From Saprospiraceae bacterium (GTDB lineage Bacteria > Bacteroidota > Bacteroidia > Chitinophagales > Saprospiraceae), in contig JADJLN010000001.1 of assembly GCA_016710115.1 (NCBI GenBank), forward strand, positions 548,852-612,851: a stretch of DNA of 64,000 bases, given 5' to 3'. Below the pieces are notes generated by a model. That model was not told where the DNA came from. It did no database searches and worked only from the letters and a program-made list of their open reading frames with translations. Of this stretch, positions 50,298-61,568 are shown in pieces. Position numbers and translations under genes: made by a program. Each line of letters starts with the position of its first letter. Positions within the stretch are counted from its first letter, which is position 1.

Positions 50298-50802
50298 TCA
50301 GCCTGTTGATGCGGGTTCAGCAATCTCTTGGATCGTACTTTTCAAATTCACTGACTACATTTGTCCAAATGATTTATATCTCAAAATTGGTGTTCTTAAA
50401 ATCAAAAAAATAGCAATTTGAAATTATGGATATACACATCAATCCCTTTAAATGGTCGTCGCCAAACCAGGGCCTCCCAGACACATCAAGGACCCGTCTA
50501 TCAAACAAATATTGATCTTTTGCATTTGTATGAAAACAGTCAATCGTGCAAAATGCCGCATTATTTGATCGGACATTTGAAAGTTCGTTGACAAAAATCG
50601 GAATACAAGGTTGTCCTTGATGAAAATGACCACCGATCAAATACGAGCGGCCGGGTCCTGATGTAAACGCCAGTTAATCTAGAAACGCGTTAACATTGCT
50701 CTCTAAAATAAAAGGAGGGCCCATTTTGGCGACAAGCGCTTTTGCCTTCCTGCACGCCGGCAGGCATGCTTTTGGCGCGTCAAAAGAAGGAGCACTGACA
50801 AA
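50298..50802. other. 505-base intergenic region with an inverted-repeat element
   Basis: AT-rich and without a supported gene. The last 90 bases hold the palindrome CCTGCACGCCGGCAGGCATG (50749-50768), related to the elements at 5496 and 5666, inside a larger imperfect inverted repeat. CTTTTGCCTTCC on the left faces GGCGCGTCAAAAGAAGGAG on the right. Confidence 0.45.
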
Positions 50803-51558
50803 CTAATACCGGATGCTCCAATACGGATTACGCTGAGCCCCGATACTGTCATGCAAATAAGTTCGGATCAATTTCTGGTATGTTGCCAGGTCGACCTTTT
50901 TCCCTTTCATTTTTTTAGGCAGACTGATTCCATCCGGCATGGGCTTCAGATCGATTTTTTTTGCTGTGACAACCAATGCGCCGCCATTGACTTCTATCTC
51001 CAATATGGCGCCGGGCAATCCACCGACCATTTCCGGACCGATGGGCAACGGTATCTCATCTGTAAACCAGGCAATGATGTGCTGATGTTTAATTGTGTCC
51101 CACGTTTCAGCACTCATACAGACATACCCTTCAATATCCTTGATCTCTGATCGGATCTTCCATTTTGGAAATTCGAGATCATCTTCGACCAGATAGGTTC
51201 GATCCAGCATTTCCAGCCAGTCTGTGCGTCTCATATGCTGTAGATCGCGGTGGATGAGATAGTCATCTTTCCGCCAAGCCCAACCGTCATCTTCGGAAGT
51301 TGCCGCTGTTTCATCATGCGTAAAGCAACTTTCATCCGCTGTGAATCGCAACACATAATTACTGGAATACCCGTCATCCGGAACCCCGGTCAACGCTGCA
51401 CGGTCTTTTTCGGCCTGGCTGACATAGGGCAATTCTTCCATGATCTTGACCCAATAGGAAGTGCGTTCGTAGGTGATCTCACCGGAGAGATGTTGACCGG
51501 AAAGTGAAATGCTGAACAGGATAGAAAGGAAAAAAATCAGGGGGCAATTGAATTTCAT
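50803..51558 (-). CDS. GLPGLI family secreted protein
   Basis: A 251-residue exported protein of the Bacteroidetes-specific GLPGLI family, named after its motif, here GGLPGAILEIEVNGG (about residues 185-200). It has a signal peptide (FFLSILFSISLSGQ), the typical opening SGEITYERTSYWVKIMEELPYV and the CMSAETWDTIKHQHIIAWFTDEIPLPIGP segment (quoted parts: WFTDEIPLPIGP). Function is unknown. Members are usually encoded next to outer-membrane carboxypeptidase-regulatory/TonB-like barrels, and that is the case here (42 bases downstream of the barrel gene), which suggests a shared job at the outer membrane. Confidence 0.9.
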   Translation of the reverse strand: MKFNCPLIFFLSILFSISLSGQHLSGEITYERTSYWVKIMEELPYVSQAEKDRAALTGVPDDGYSSNYVLRFTADESCFTHDETAATSEDDGWAWRKDDYLIHRDLQHMRRTDWLEMLDRTYLVEDDLEFPKWKIRSEIKDIEGYVCMSAETWDTIKHQHIIAWFTDEIPLPIGPEMVGGLPGAILEIEVNGGALVVTAKKIDLKPMPDGISLPKKMKGKKVDLATYQKLIRTYLHDSIGAQRNPYWSIRY

Positions 51559-51600
51559 GTGTTTATCGTTTGACTAAGAGTGAAAAAGGTGAGGGGTATT

Positions 51601-54437
51601 TTACCACCAACCCCGATTCTGTTTCAAACTTGTTTCAATGCCCTGGAGATTATAGGTAAAGGAAAGCATGTAATATCGGGCAAGCGTGCTGGTTCGTGTT
51701 TCACTCACTATGTTAGCTGAGGCATATTGACTGACACCCAGGTTTCTGTTCATCAGATCATAACCGGAGAGGCGAATCTCACCTCGTTTATTCGGAAATA
51801 GCACCTTGTAAAACGAAGCACTGAGGATGGGTACATCCTGATTGAAACCGAACCGGTCATTTTGATAGATATCGTAATCGAAATGAATATTGGCATAAAT
51901 GCCCCAGAGGAGTGCGGCATTCAAATTGATACTGTATGTCTGATTGAAGAGCTGCTGATTCTGTTCATTATTGATGGAATACTTTGTATCCGTCAGGTTG
52001 AATCGGCCACTGATATACAATGTGAATTTTTCACTGGGTGTTACATTCAATCGCAACTGACTCAATGGCTATTTGATTGTGTTTCATTTTCAACCGCATT
52101 CACTAAAGCAAAGCGCTTGTTCCAGCTGTAGCTGTAATTGAGATTCACAGTGAATTTGTTCTTGATAATTGGAAATCCGTAATTTATGGAAGTCCACATC
52201 GACTGGCCGCCTTTGTAGTTGATCGTTTTTGAATTTGTGACTAAGAGAGAATCGACAGTCTGTTCCTGAACGAATGCATTTTCGCTTATATTGAATCTGA
52301 TGGTGGTGAACAGATTCGTAAATGTTGCCGGACTGAATTGGCGGAACATCATCTGGAAACTGTGATTAATCTGTGGGATCAGGTTGGGATTGCCTTCCCG
52401 AATGAACAGCGGATTGCTATTGTCCACCACTGGCTGAAGATTGCGCATGGATGGCGCATTTGCATTCACCGTGTAAGATCCGGATAAATAACGGTTCCGC
52501 TTCAGATCAAAATTCAGATTCACATTCGGGACCCAGTTCTGAAAGGTGCGACGAATGACGGTATCGATCATCACCGTCGGTCCGCTGCGAAAGTCACCTT
52601 CCAGCTGATACTCCTGACCGGCCAGACCTGCAGAAATATTGATTCCTTTATAGGAGTATCGCAATGAGGTGCCCAGTCGATGAAGATCGATCCGGTTGTC
52701 ATAGTAACGGCTTAGAAAATCATTGGCTGCGGGTGTGTCCTGAATGACGTCTGCGACATCCCGGTCTACACTTTCCAGACGCAAGTTGTAATTATAAAAG
52801 GTTTGCCAGTACAATCGCTTCCCGAATGGTTCCACATAAATTGCACTGGACTTGATCTGCTGGCGTAATCCGATCGCTTCGATCTGTTGCTCGATTACCG
52901 AAGTTGAATCGAGCAGTCCATTGTCATCATAAAATTCATTGATGCTGGATTGTGTTCCGTTCTGTTCAGAATCATTGACAAAATAGGCACCACTCCAGCC
53001 CAGGCTTCGGCCTTTTTTTCTGAATTTTTTTCGATAGATCAGACTGCCTGTCAGATATCGGGCATCCTGTTTGAACTGGTTGTCGTATAGTGTAAAATTG
53101 GACAGGAGGTTATTGGATCGATAATAGCGGTAAGTGCCATCATTGAGATTGTCGCGTTGATTCAGGACACCATTGGCATTAAACACCAATGTATTGAGAG
53201 AGTCGATCTTTTGCTCGAGTCGCAACTGCACCCGGTGCCCCATATTGGTATTGTCCTGTGAGCTGATCGCCTCGTTGGAATAGGTTGCATCCGGCAGAAA
53301 ATTCTCCTGGTTGCGTGTCGCATCGGCACGTAATTGGTTCCTGTCGAAAAAGTAAACAGCATTCAGATCTGTTTTATCCTGAGTATATGTATAGTTCAGT
53401 CCGCCTTGAATATTCCTGGGAAAACCGGAAGATTCATCTCCGAAAAAACTGTTTTCAATGTCACCGATATCCTCATCCTCTTCATCTCCGCCATAGCGAA
53501 TGATATACCCGTCGCCGGATCCGAATCCGAAGTCGCCGTCATCATCCCAATTGAACGACTGACTGCCCCGAAAATCCTGGTAATCGTCCCAGCTGAGACC
53601 ATTGCGTCCGGTATTGTTACCGATGCCTATAATGGAGAATTGTTCAGTTTTATTGAATTTGTTGTAATTGCCTTTCAATTCGGCTCGCTCTTCTGTGCCT
53701 GCTCCGGCAATGATCTTCCCAAAACCACCTTTTTTGAATTCTTCCTTGAGTTCAAGATTCATCGTTTTTTCCGGTGGAGTAGAAGATGCCCCGGTGAGCT
53801 TTTCTTCCTCCGATTCTTCATCAAAAACCTGTACTTTTTTTATCCCTTCTGCGGGCAGGTTTTTTGTGGCCGTTTTGGGATCGTTTCCAAAAAATCGCTT
53901 GCCATCCACAGTGACTTTGGTGACGGATTGACCTTCGGATGAAATCGATCCGTCCTGACCGACCTCGATGCCGGGCAGGCGGCGCAGCAGGTCTTCCACT
54001 GAGGAACCGGGGGCTACCTTGAATTTACTCGCATCATATTCAATCGTATCTCCCCGAATGGACATCGGTGCTTTGGCGGCTTTCACCACAACTTCAAAAA
54101 GATCTTTGGCGATCTCTTCCAATTTGACGTTTCCTATGTCCAGATCCCCTTCCGATGCCGGATTGACATTGATGATCTGGGGCATGAAACCGACATAACT
54201 GATCTTCAACAGGGCAGCCGTCCTCTTCTGTTTTTTCAAGATAAAATGACCGTTTTCATCCGCTCGGGTATAGCTGATCAATGTGGTATCGACAACATCC
54301 AGCAACAGGACGGTCGAGAGGGGCAATGGTTCGCCAAGTGTATCGACCACGGTGCCGGAGATGTCCAGACTCTTTGATTGGGCATACATCCATTGGGATA
54401 AGAGCAGAAGGACTGCCAGAGGGAGAAGACGTCGCAT
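51601..54437 (-). CDS. TonB-dependent-receptor-like outer-membrane beta-barrel protein (one frameshift)
   Basis: About 945 residues: signal peptide (LLPLAVLLLLSQWMYAQ), CarboxypepD_reg domain (LDISGTVVDTLGEPLPLSTV, about 22-105), plug-like domain (EDLLRRLPGIEVGQDG, VTVDGKRFFGNDPKTATKNL, about 125-205), then a long barrel rich in aromatic alternating strands. The frame breaks near 52062-52070 (stop after ETQSNSH, continuing in the next frame as LSQLRLNVTPSEKF), consistent with one missing base. The C-terminal strands and the end NRGWW lie after it. It belongs to the 'outer membrane beta-barrel' group near TonB receptors. The substrate is unknown; the neighbouring GLPGLI gene is probably co-transcribed. 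Confidence 0.85.
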
Positions 54438-54657
54438 GTTGGTGTTCGTTGAATAGGCGCTTGAAGATGCGAATCTTCATTCGGACGGAAAAGGGCATTA
54501 ACGGTATGATAACAGAACGGTAACGTGGAGAAGAGATGCGGATTGTCCCGCAAGAGGCAGGATGCCCCAGGAAGTGTGCCAGTCCATGTTCATGAATATT
54601 CGCGTGGTATTCGAAAAATCGACCCCTGTTTGAGACGTGGGACCGATTCTCAAATAG

Positions 54658-54665
54658 TACCTTTA
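54658..54665 (+). promoter_or_regulatory. possible -7 box of purL
   Basis: TACCTTTA, one mismatch from TAnnTTTG, 33 bases before the purL start codon. A TTTG at 54629-54632 is farther upstream than the usual spacing, so only the -7 element is suggested. Confidence 0.3.
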
Positions 54666-54697
54666 CGCCTTCATTTTTTCAGGATAAATCTGCCGCT

Positions 54698-57600
54698 ATG
54701 ATCTACTTCTTTGGCAACCCCACTCTCAAGATCTATGCGGTGCAGACCCGGGAATCCCTTTCAGGCGGTGATGTCGAGAAATTGGTCTGGTTGTTCGGAG
54801 ACGAGCCAATCCTCGAAACAAAGCAGGTTGCAGGTCCATTTATCGGCCCCCGCGCCACCATGATCAGCCCCTGGAGCACCAATGCTGTAGAGATTACCCA
54901 GAATATGGCCATCTCCGGTATCCAAAGACTGGAGGAATATCATTTCTTCCGGGAAGGCGCCACGTTCGACCCGATGCTGTCTCAAAAGTTCGCAACGCTC
55001 GATCAGCACCTGTTTGATATCCATGTACAGCCGGAACCCATCCGTGCTATTGAGGATATTGCCGTCTTCAACAACCAAGAGGGACTTGCCCTCAATCCGG
55101 AGGAGATCGACTACCTCGAGGAAGTGGCCAGGCGAATCGGTCGCAAGTTGACCGATTCCGAAGTCTTTGGATTTTCCCAGGTCAATAGCGAACATTGCCG
55201 CCACAAAATATTCAATGGCACATTTGTCATTGATGGAGAGGAAAAGCCAACGTCCCTTTTCCAGCTGATCAAAAAGACCTCCCGGGAACATCCCAACGAG
55301 ATCGTCTCTGCCTACAAGGATAATGTGGCTTTTATAAAAGGTCCGCAACTGACCCAGTTTGCTCCGGCCTGGCCGGATGTGCCGGCGGAGTACGTAAAAA
55401 GCCGTTCGCTTCGGTCCTGTCGCTCAAGGCGGAGACTCACAATTTCCCGACAACCGTTGAACCATTTAATGGGGCTGCAACCGGTTCAGGAGGCGAGATC
55501 CGCGACCGGATGGCGGGAGGACGCGGTTCGATTCCCCTGGCAGGAACGGCAGTGTATATGACGGCATATTCTCGCCTTGCTGACGGCGAGCGATCCTGGG
55601 AAAAGGGAATGGCAGAACGGCCATGGCTTTATCAGACGCCATTAGATATTTTGATCAAGGCCTCCAATGGAGCGTCGGATTTTGGCAACAAGTTCGGGCA
55701 GCCGCTCATCGCAGGTTCGGTACTCACCTTCGAACATGAGGAGCATGACCGCCGCCTGGGATTTGACAAGGTGATCATGCTGGCAGGGGGTATCGGATAT
55801 GGCAAAGCCGATCAGGCGCTGAAAGGGGAGCCGGAAGCGGGTGACAAGGTCGTGGTCATGGGTGGTGATAATTACCGGATCGGGATGGGTGGTGCCGCCG
55901 TTTCATCGGCAGATACCGGAGAGTTCCATTCCGTCATCGAGCTGAATGCGGTACAGCGGTCTAATCCCGAGATGCAAAAGAGAGTATCGAATGCGGTGCG
56001 CGGCATGGTCGAGAGTGATGAGAACTTCATTGTCTCCATTCACGATCATGGAGCAGGCGGCCACCTCAACTGCTTGTCCGAATTGGTAGAAGCCACAGGT
56101 GGCAAAATCAATCTGGATCGATTGCCCGTCGGCGATCCAACCCTGTCTGCCAAAGAGATCATCGGCAATGAATCCCAGGAACGGATGGGCCTGGTGATCA
56201 ATCCAAACCACCTGGATACATTAAAACGGATCGCCGAACGCGAACGCGCACCTCTGTATGAGGTCGGGGATGTGACCGGCGATATGCGATTCACTTTTCA
56301 ATCTGCTACCACGGGTGCCAAGCCCATGGATCTGGCCCTGGGCGATATGTTTGGCAGTTCCCCACAGACGGTTTTGACAGACCGCACGATTGATCGACCC
56401 TATGCCTCGGTCACGGTGGATGCGACTACTCTTCAGAATGATATTCGAAAAGTACTGCGACTGGAGGCCGTTGCTTGCAAGGACTGGTTGACCAATAAGG
56501 TGGATCGTTGTGTGGGCGGCCTGGTGGCCAAACAGCAATGTGCCGGGCCTCTACAGTTGCCCCTCAACAACTGTGGCGTCATGGCCTTGGACTTCGAAGG
56601 AAAGAGTGGTTTGGCCACATCGATTGGGCACAGTCCGGTGAGTGGTCTCATTGATCCGGTTGCGGGTAGTCAAAACTCCATCGCTGAAGCCCTGACCAAT
56701 ATCGTCTGGGCACCTCTTGAAAAAGGGCTTAAGTCGGTCTCCTTGTCAGCCAACTGGATGTGGCCCTGTAAAAATGAAGGGGAAGATGCCCGTCTTTATG
56801 CCGCAGTGGAAGCGGTCTCCGAATTTGCGTTGGCATTGGGAATCAATATCCCGACAGGGAAGGACTCCCTGTCGATGAAGCAGAAATATCCGGATGGAAG
56901 TGAGGTTATTTCTCCGGGTACAGTCATCATTTCTGCAGCAGGGCATTGCATGGATCGCACAGCGGTTGTCGAACCCGTTCTTCAGAAAAAGGGTGGTCCG
57001 ATTTACCTGATCGATCTCTCGGGAGAGGGGTGTGAACTGGGAGGTTCTTCCTTTGCCCAGACACAAAACAGGGTAGGGGAAAAAGCACCTTCTGTAAACG
57101 ATGCGGCGGCATTTGCCCGGGGTTTTGATGCCATTCAGGACCTGATTAAAAAAGGACAAATACTGGCGGGACATGATATTTCTGCTGGAGGTCTATTGAC
57201 CTGCTTGCTGGAGATGTGTTTTGCGGATAATGAACTGGGTGCAGATATCGACTTGTCAAATGCAGGCGAAACGGATCTGGTCAAGCGTCTGTTTGCCGAG
57301 AATACGGGAGTCGTTATTCAAGCAGTGGATGATTCCGTAGAAGCATTCCTCCAGGGCGCAGGAGTCTCCTTTGTTCGGATCGGTCAAGCAGCCAACAAGG
57401 CCGCGTTGGTGATCACACATAGCGGGAAGACACATTCTTTTGATGTGGCTGCATTGCGGGATGTGTGGTTTGATACCTCTCGCCAGTTTGACCGTCACCA
57501 GGCGGCAGCGGGGAAGGCAGATGAGCGGTTTGAGAACTATAAGAAACAACCGTTGCACTATGTGTTCCCTTCTGGATTCACTGGTATCCGTCCGGAGCGT

Positions 57601-58380
57601 AGTGGTTCAGGACCTCGGATCAAGGCAGCCATCATCCGGGAGAAGGGGAGCAACTCCGAGCGGGAGATGGCCCATGCCATGTACCTCGCTGGCTTTGATG
57701 TGAAGGATGTACATATGACGGACCTGATCTCCGGTAGGGAGACCCTGGAGGACGTCCGGTTTATCGGTGCGGTGGGCGGATTTTCGAACAGTGATGTGCT
57801 GGGATCAGCCAAGGGTTGGGCGGGAGCATTCAAGTATAATGAAAAAGCGCGCACGGCTCTCGATCGGTTTTTTGCACGGAAGGATGTCTTGTCGGTGGGG
57901 ATCTGCAATGGTTGTCAGCTGTTTGTGGAACTGAACCTGATCAACCCGGAGCATGCGCAGCAACCCCGGATGCTGCACAATGAATCACACAAGCACGAGA
58001 GTGTGTTTACATCGGTGGTTATCCCGGAAAATAATTCGGTCATGCTGTCATCATTGGCTGGCACCAGGCTCGGAATATGGGTCTCACATGGTGAGGGTAA
58101 ATTCCATTTACCGCTAGGAGAGGATCAATATAATATCGTCGCCAAATACGGGTATGAAGGCTATCCGGCCAATCCGAATGGCAGTGATTACAATACGGCT
58201 ATGCTGGCCAGTGCGGATGGTCGTCATCTGGTGACCATGCCTCACTTCGAGCGCTCTATGTTCCGCTGGAACTGGGCCAACTACCCGACTGACCGAAAGA
58301 GTGACGATATCTCTCCCTGGATCGAGGTGTTTGTGAATGCGAGGAAGTGGCTGGAGGCGCACCCGTTGAAGAAAGGCTAG
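54698..58380 (+). CDS. purL: phosphoribosylformylglycinamidine synthase, long form (one frameshift)
   Basis: Fourth enzyme of purine synthesis: FGAR + Gln + ATP to FGAM, in the cytoplasm. About 1,227 residues, the long single-chain form. Visible: KLTDSEVFGFSQVNSEHCRHKIF (N-terminal PurL hallmark, quoted here as VNSEHCRHK), LKAETHNFPTTVEPF..GAATGSGGEIRDR after correction, GGDNYRIGMGGAAVSS, IPTGKDSLSMKQK, and a C-terminal glutaminase domain with nucleophile Cys in GICNGCQLFVEL and a His in SHGEGKF. One base is lost or gained in the AAAAA run at about 55396-55400; both flanks keep the family sequence. It ends at TAG 58378-58380, followed by a hairpin terminator. Confidence 0.93.
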
Positions 58381-58393
58381 TTTTACGAAAGTC

Positions 58394-58441
58394 CATGAAA
58401 AAACCCCATGATCTGGATACCGGACCATGGGGTTTTTCATG
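58394..58441. terminator. bidirectional terminator between purL and the secreted unknown gene
   Basis: Long symmetric hairpin, CATGAAAAAACCCCATG paired with CATGGGGTTTTTCATG, with an inner ATCTGG/CCGGAC extension. A T run follows the stem on both strands, so it can serve the two convergent genes. Confidence 0.85.
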
Positions 58442-58458
58442 TAGATCCAACTGCAGGA

Positions 58459-59208
58459 CTAGCGGTCGCTGCTCAGTTTGGCGTTGTACACCCAGATCTC
58501 ATCCCATTGATTAGAGAAGATGGCTCTGGCATCATCCAGGAAGGATGTCCATGAATCTTCTCCATGCTTGGCTTCGTAGGCTTTCTTGAAGTCCATATCC
58601 TTGTCCAGATCAGCCCACGCGTCGTGGTACATACACGTAGCTATGTGACGACCGATCTTTTCCCTTGCCAGAATTCATTGTAGAAGAGCCCCCATTCAGG
58701 TCCACCATCTGGCATAGACTTGATGGTCTCGCTGATTTTGGCCATGTGATCCTTCAGGCGGTGGCCTTCGCCGTCATTGATCTCGTGATAGCGGACATAG
58801 ATCAGTTTGGATGGTGCGGAGTCTTCTTTGAAATTCGACAATTTGCTATCCGCACGCCAGTATTCGCCCTGTTCGACCTTGGTGACATTGGGCATCACCT
58901 TGTCGCGCCAGTCTTCATCATGGCCTCCTCACCTGGCGGGTATCCAGATCGGCATAGGTCAATGGTCCCATCAGCCATACCATTTTCCCGGTGTTGGGAC
59001 CAGTCGCTACGTTGTAAACAGAAGCCTGGTGGGGCCCCGTCTTGTGGTAGGTCTTGTTGTGGCTGGCCATAGCCAAACCAAGGGCTTTCAGATTGGCCGT
59101 ATTGGGTGTCAGGTAGATGGTCTGCCACATGGCATAACCTTCCTTGTCATCCTGGGCCATCAACATGATGGGCATAATCAGGGCAAACAGAAGCATTTTC
59201 ATTTTCAT
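58459..59208 (-). CDS. secreted protein of unknown function (two frameshifts)
   Basis: About 250 residues from the ATG at 59208 (MKMKMLLFALIMPIMLMAQDD is a signal peptide). The reading continues through three frames: YAMWQTIYLTPNTANLKALG and NVATGPNTGKMVWLMGPLTY; then, after a change near 58915-58925, YWRADSKLSNFKE and YVRYHEINDGEGHRLKDHM; then, after a second change near 58640-58660, WADLDKDMDFKKAYEAKHG and IFSNQWDEIWVYNAKLSSDR with TAG at 58459. All three parts read as protein and the total fits one gene. I do not recognise the family. It is convergent with purL and shares its terminator. Confidence 0.7.
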
Positions 59209-59432
59209 AGTGCTTATTGTGTTAGGGTGAAAAAAGTTCAGGTGTGTGAATGGACCAGAAGGCCACAATCAGGAAGATAGGGAAAATTATTCGATAGCCC
59301 AGTGCAGGAGATCAAGCTGATCCATCTCAAGGAGAGATCGGCTTGATTGATTGAAGATTGATACCCCCCAAAAGATCGGGAGTAATGCTGTACATTCAAT
59401 GGAGGAATAATCCTCTTACCAGATCCTTTTTC

Positions 59433-59675
59433 ATGATGTCCGACAAGCCAACTCCAACCCAGCGCCAACCAAACAATCCCCTGCATGGAGTAAAGTTGGA
59501 AGATATGGTCACCTGCCTGGTCGATCGGTACGGTTGGGAAGAACTGGGCCGCATGATTCCCATCCGCTGTTTTACGCATGACCCTTCCATCAAGTCCAGC
59601 CTGTCCTTTCTGCGAAAAACACCCTGGGCGAGGGCAAAGGTGGAGGAGTTGTATTTGTGGATGGGCCGGCGATGA
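59433..59675 (+). CDS. VF530/DUF2132 family protein
   Basis: An 80-residue protein starting at ATG 59433 (the open frame extends to 59358, but family members start near NNPLHG). The family signature is complete: NNPLHGVKLEDMVTCLVDRYGWEEL, IPIRCFTHDPSIKSSLSFLRKTPWARAKVE (quoted in parts: NNPLHGVKLEDM, RKTPWARAKVEELYL). VF530 proteins are small helical proteins with a proposed DNA-binding role, known from structure work on a Vibrio homologue. It stands alone. The following 230 bases (59676-59905) hold no supported gene. Confidence 0.85.
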   Translation: MMSDKPTPTQRQPNNPLHGVKLEDMVTCLVDRYGWEELGRMIPIRCFTHDPSIKSSLSFLRKTPWARAKVEELYLWMGRR

Positions 59676-59905
59676 GCATGGAGGTTCTCTGCACATACTC
59701 CTGATGCATGGGTAAACATCGGGGAATATGCCTTGGTGCAGCAGCGGGAGATTCAGGGTTTGTATTTGGCTTTGCCAGTTGTGTGGTGGGTGTATTTCTG
59801 GGTGTCTGGAGAGGCATTTTACTTGCCCAGGCTGGACAAATGTGCACTGTATATGATCATCAAGAGAGTGAAAATCGGGTTCATTTCCGTGAAGAGTGGA
59901 GAACA

Positions 59906-59934
59906 TTGCTTCTGTTTCGAGTTGTCTATCTTTG
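59906..59934 (+). promoter_or_regulatory. Bacteroidetes-type promoter of the FAD oxidoreductase gene
   Basis: TTG at 59906-59908, 18 bases, then a perfect TATCTTTG at 59927-59934. The start ATG is at 59957, leaving a leader of about 16 bases. The -7 box is identical to that of protease B. Confidence 0.65.
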
Positions 59935-59956
59935 ATCATCGTAGTACTGATCGTTG

Positions 59957-61483
59957 ATGAAGGTAAACATAATAGGAGGTGGGGTTTCGGGCATGACCGC
60001 AGGTATTTATTTGCAGATGAACGGATTCGAAACCCATATTTTCGAGAAACACGCCATCCCCGGTGGCCTTTGCACCAGTTGGATAAAGGGGGAATACATC
60101 TTTGATAGTTGCGCCCACTGGGTTCTCGGTTCGGATACCGGATCATCATTTTATAAAATATGGAATGAAATACTGGATATGAAAAACATCCGGTTTCATA
60201 AACCACGATGTACGTGTAGAAGTGGGATTGAAGAAAATGTCAATAAATACGGAGAGAATACATTTTACCTCTACACCAACCTCGATCGTTTAGAAGCATA
60301 TATGATCGACCTGGCACCTGAAGACACAAGGGCCATCAAGGCATTCATGAAGCCGATACGCGTGATGCAGAAGTTTGACCTGCCACCTATACTTGACGAT
60401 GTTCCATTTATTCCATCGTTGATTCGCGGCATAAAGATGATGCGCTACCTGGAGTTTTTGTATTGGTTTCTCAAAATCAGAAATTACACCAACTTGACGT
60501 ATGCCAAAAATTTAAAAACCTTTTTCTTCGGGAAAGTTTCGAATTACTCTATGATGGTGATGAAGTCAACATGATGGTGCTCACCATGCCGCTTTCCATA
60601 TTCGATAAAAAAAGTGCTGGATATCCAATTGGAGGCTCCATGGCGTTTGCAAAGCGAATTGAGCAAAGCTATTTGAAGCTTGGCGGAACGATGCACTATA
60701 ATACGCCAGTCATAAAAGTGATCACTGAAGAAGGTGTTGCAAAAGGGTTGCTCGTGCGAAATAAAATCAGTCATTATTCTGACCTTACCATTTCCGCAGC
60801 CGATTGGAAATTTACAGTATTTGATGCACTGGATGGCAAGTTTGTCAACCAAAAAGGGATTGATTTAAAAAGCCACGGGGTTGAAAATATTTTATTCAGT
60901 GATGCAGTTTTCGTTTGGCATTGCTAAGGATTTTTCGGACTATCCGCATTTTTTCCGTTTTCCGCTTGATGAGCCATTGGTCTCTCCTGATGGTACTTCT
61001 TATCACCGTTTCGAAATCCATATTTACAATTATGATCCGACATTGGCTCCTCCAGGTAAAACATCTGTCACGGTGAGTTTTTACACCACCAATCGTGATT
61101 TTTGGATCGACGCCCGGAAAAATGACCGACCCAAATACAGAGCGGCCAAAACAGAATTTACCAATAAAATAATTGAGATACTGGATCAGCGACTTGATAT
61201 CAAGGATAAAATTGAGGTGATCGATGTGGCTACGCCGGCAACATTTCTGCGTTATACCGGCAACTGGAAGGGAAGCACGCAAGGGTGGTTGCCCGGAAAG
61301 AATATTGTTGCACCTTCTCCGGTGGGATTCAAACTGCCGGGCCTGAAAAACTTTTATTATTCCAGTCATTGGAATCAGCCCGGTGGCGGATTGCCTATTG
61401 CGATTAAAACCGGACGTGATGTGGCGAAGCTGATTTGTAAGGAGAATAATATCAAATTCAGGGTAAAGAGTCGAGTGGACTAA
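59957..61483 (+). CDS. NAD(P)/FAD-dependent oxidoreductase, phytoene-desaturase/carotenoid-isomerase-like (frameshifted)
   Basis: About 508 residues. ATG 59957 starts the dinucleotide-binding motif KVNIIGGGVSGMTAGIYLQMNGFETHIFEK (quoted: IIGGGVSGMTAG), then the PGGLCTSW segment of the amine-oxidase/CrtI superfamily. In the middle it has YPIGGSMAFAKRIEQSYLKLGG (quoted: GGSMAFAKRIEQSY) with NTPVIKV, and at the end FYYSSHWNQPGGGLPIAIKTGRDVAKLIC (quoted: QPGGGLPIAIKTG), the C-terminal FAD-contact region. The frame changes near 60205-60235 (compensated), 60530-60560 and 60885-60900. The gene is visibly more A+T-rich than its neighbours. The substrate is unknown and no carotenoid genes are nearby. 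Confidence 0.8.
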
Positions 61484-61568
61484 GAAGCTGATTGGCTGAT
61501 TTTGTCGATGACCGGATTGATGAAACGATCATATGTTGTTAAGTGGCCAGTGTGTTTTCCTTTGTGCT

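Noticed and set aside
53334..53942. 202-codon plus-strand frame opposite the TonB-like barrel
   Set aside because: The barrel protein on the other strand has clear domains; this frame has none.
59708..59935. Two overlapping frames of about 75 codons after the VF530 gene
   Set aside because: Neither has a recognisable family, and the second half overlaps the promoter of the next gene. One frame has a hydrophobic stretch, but this is not enough.
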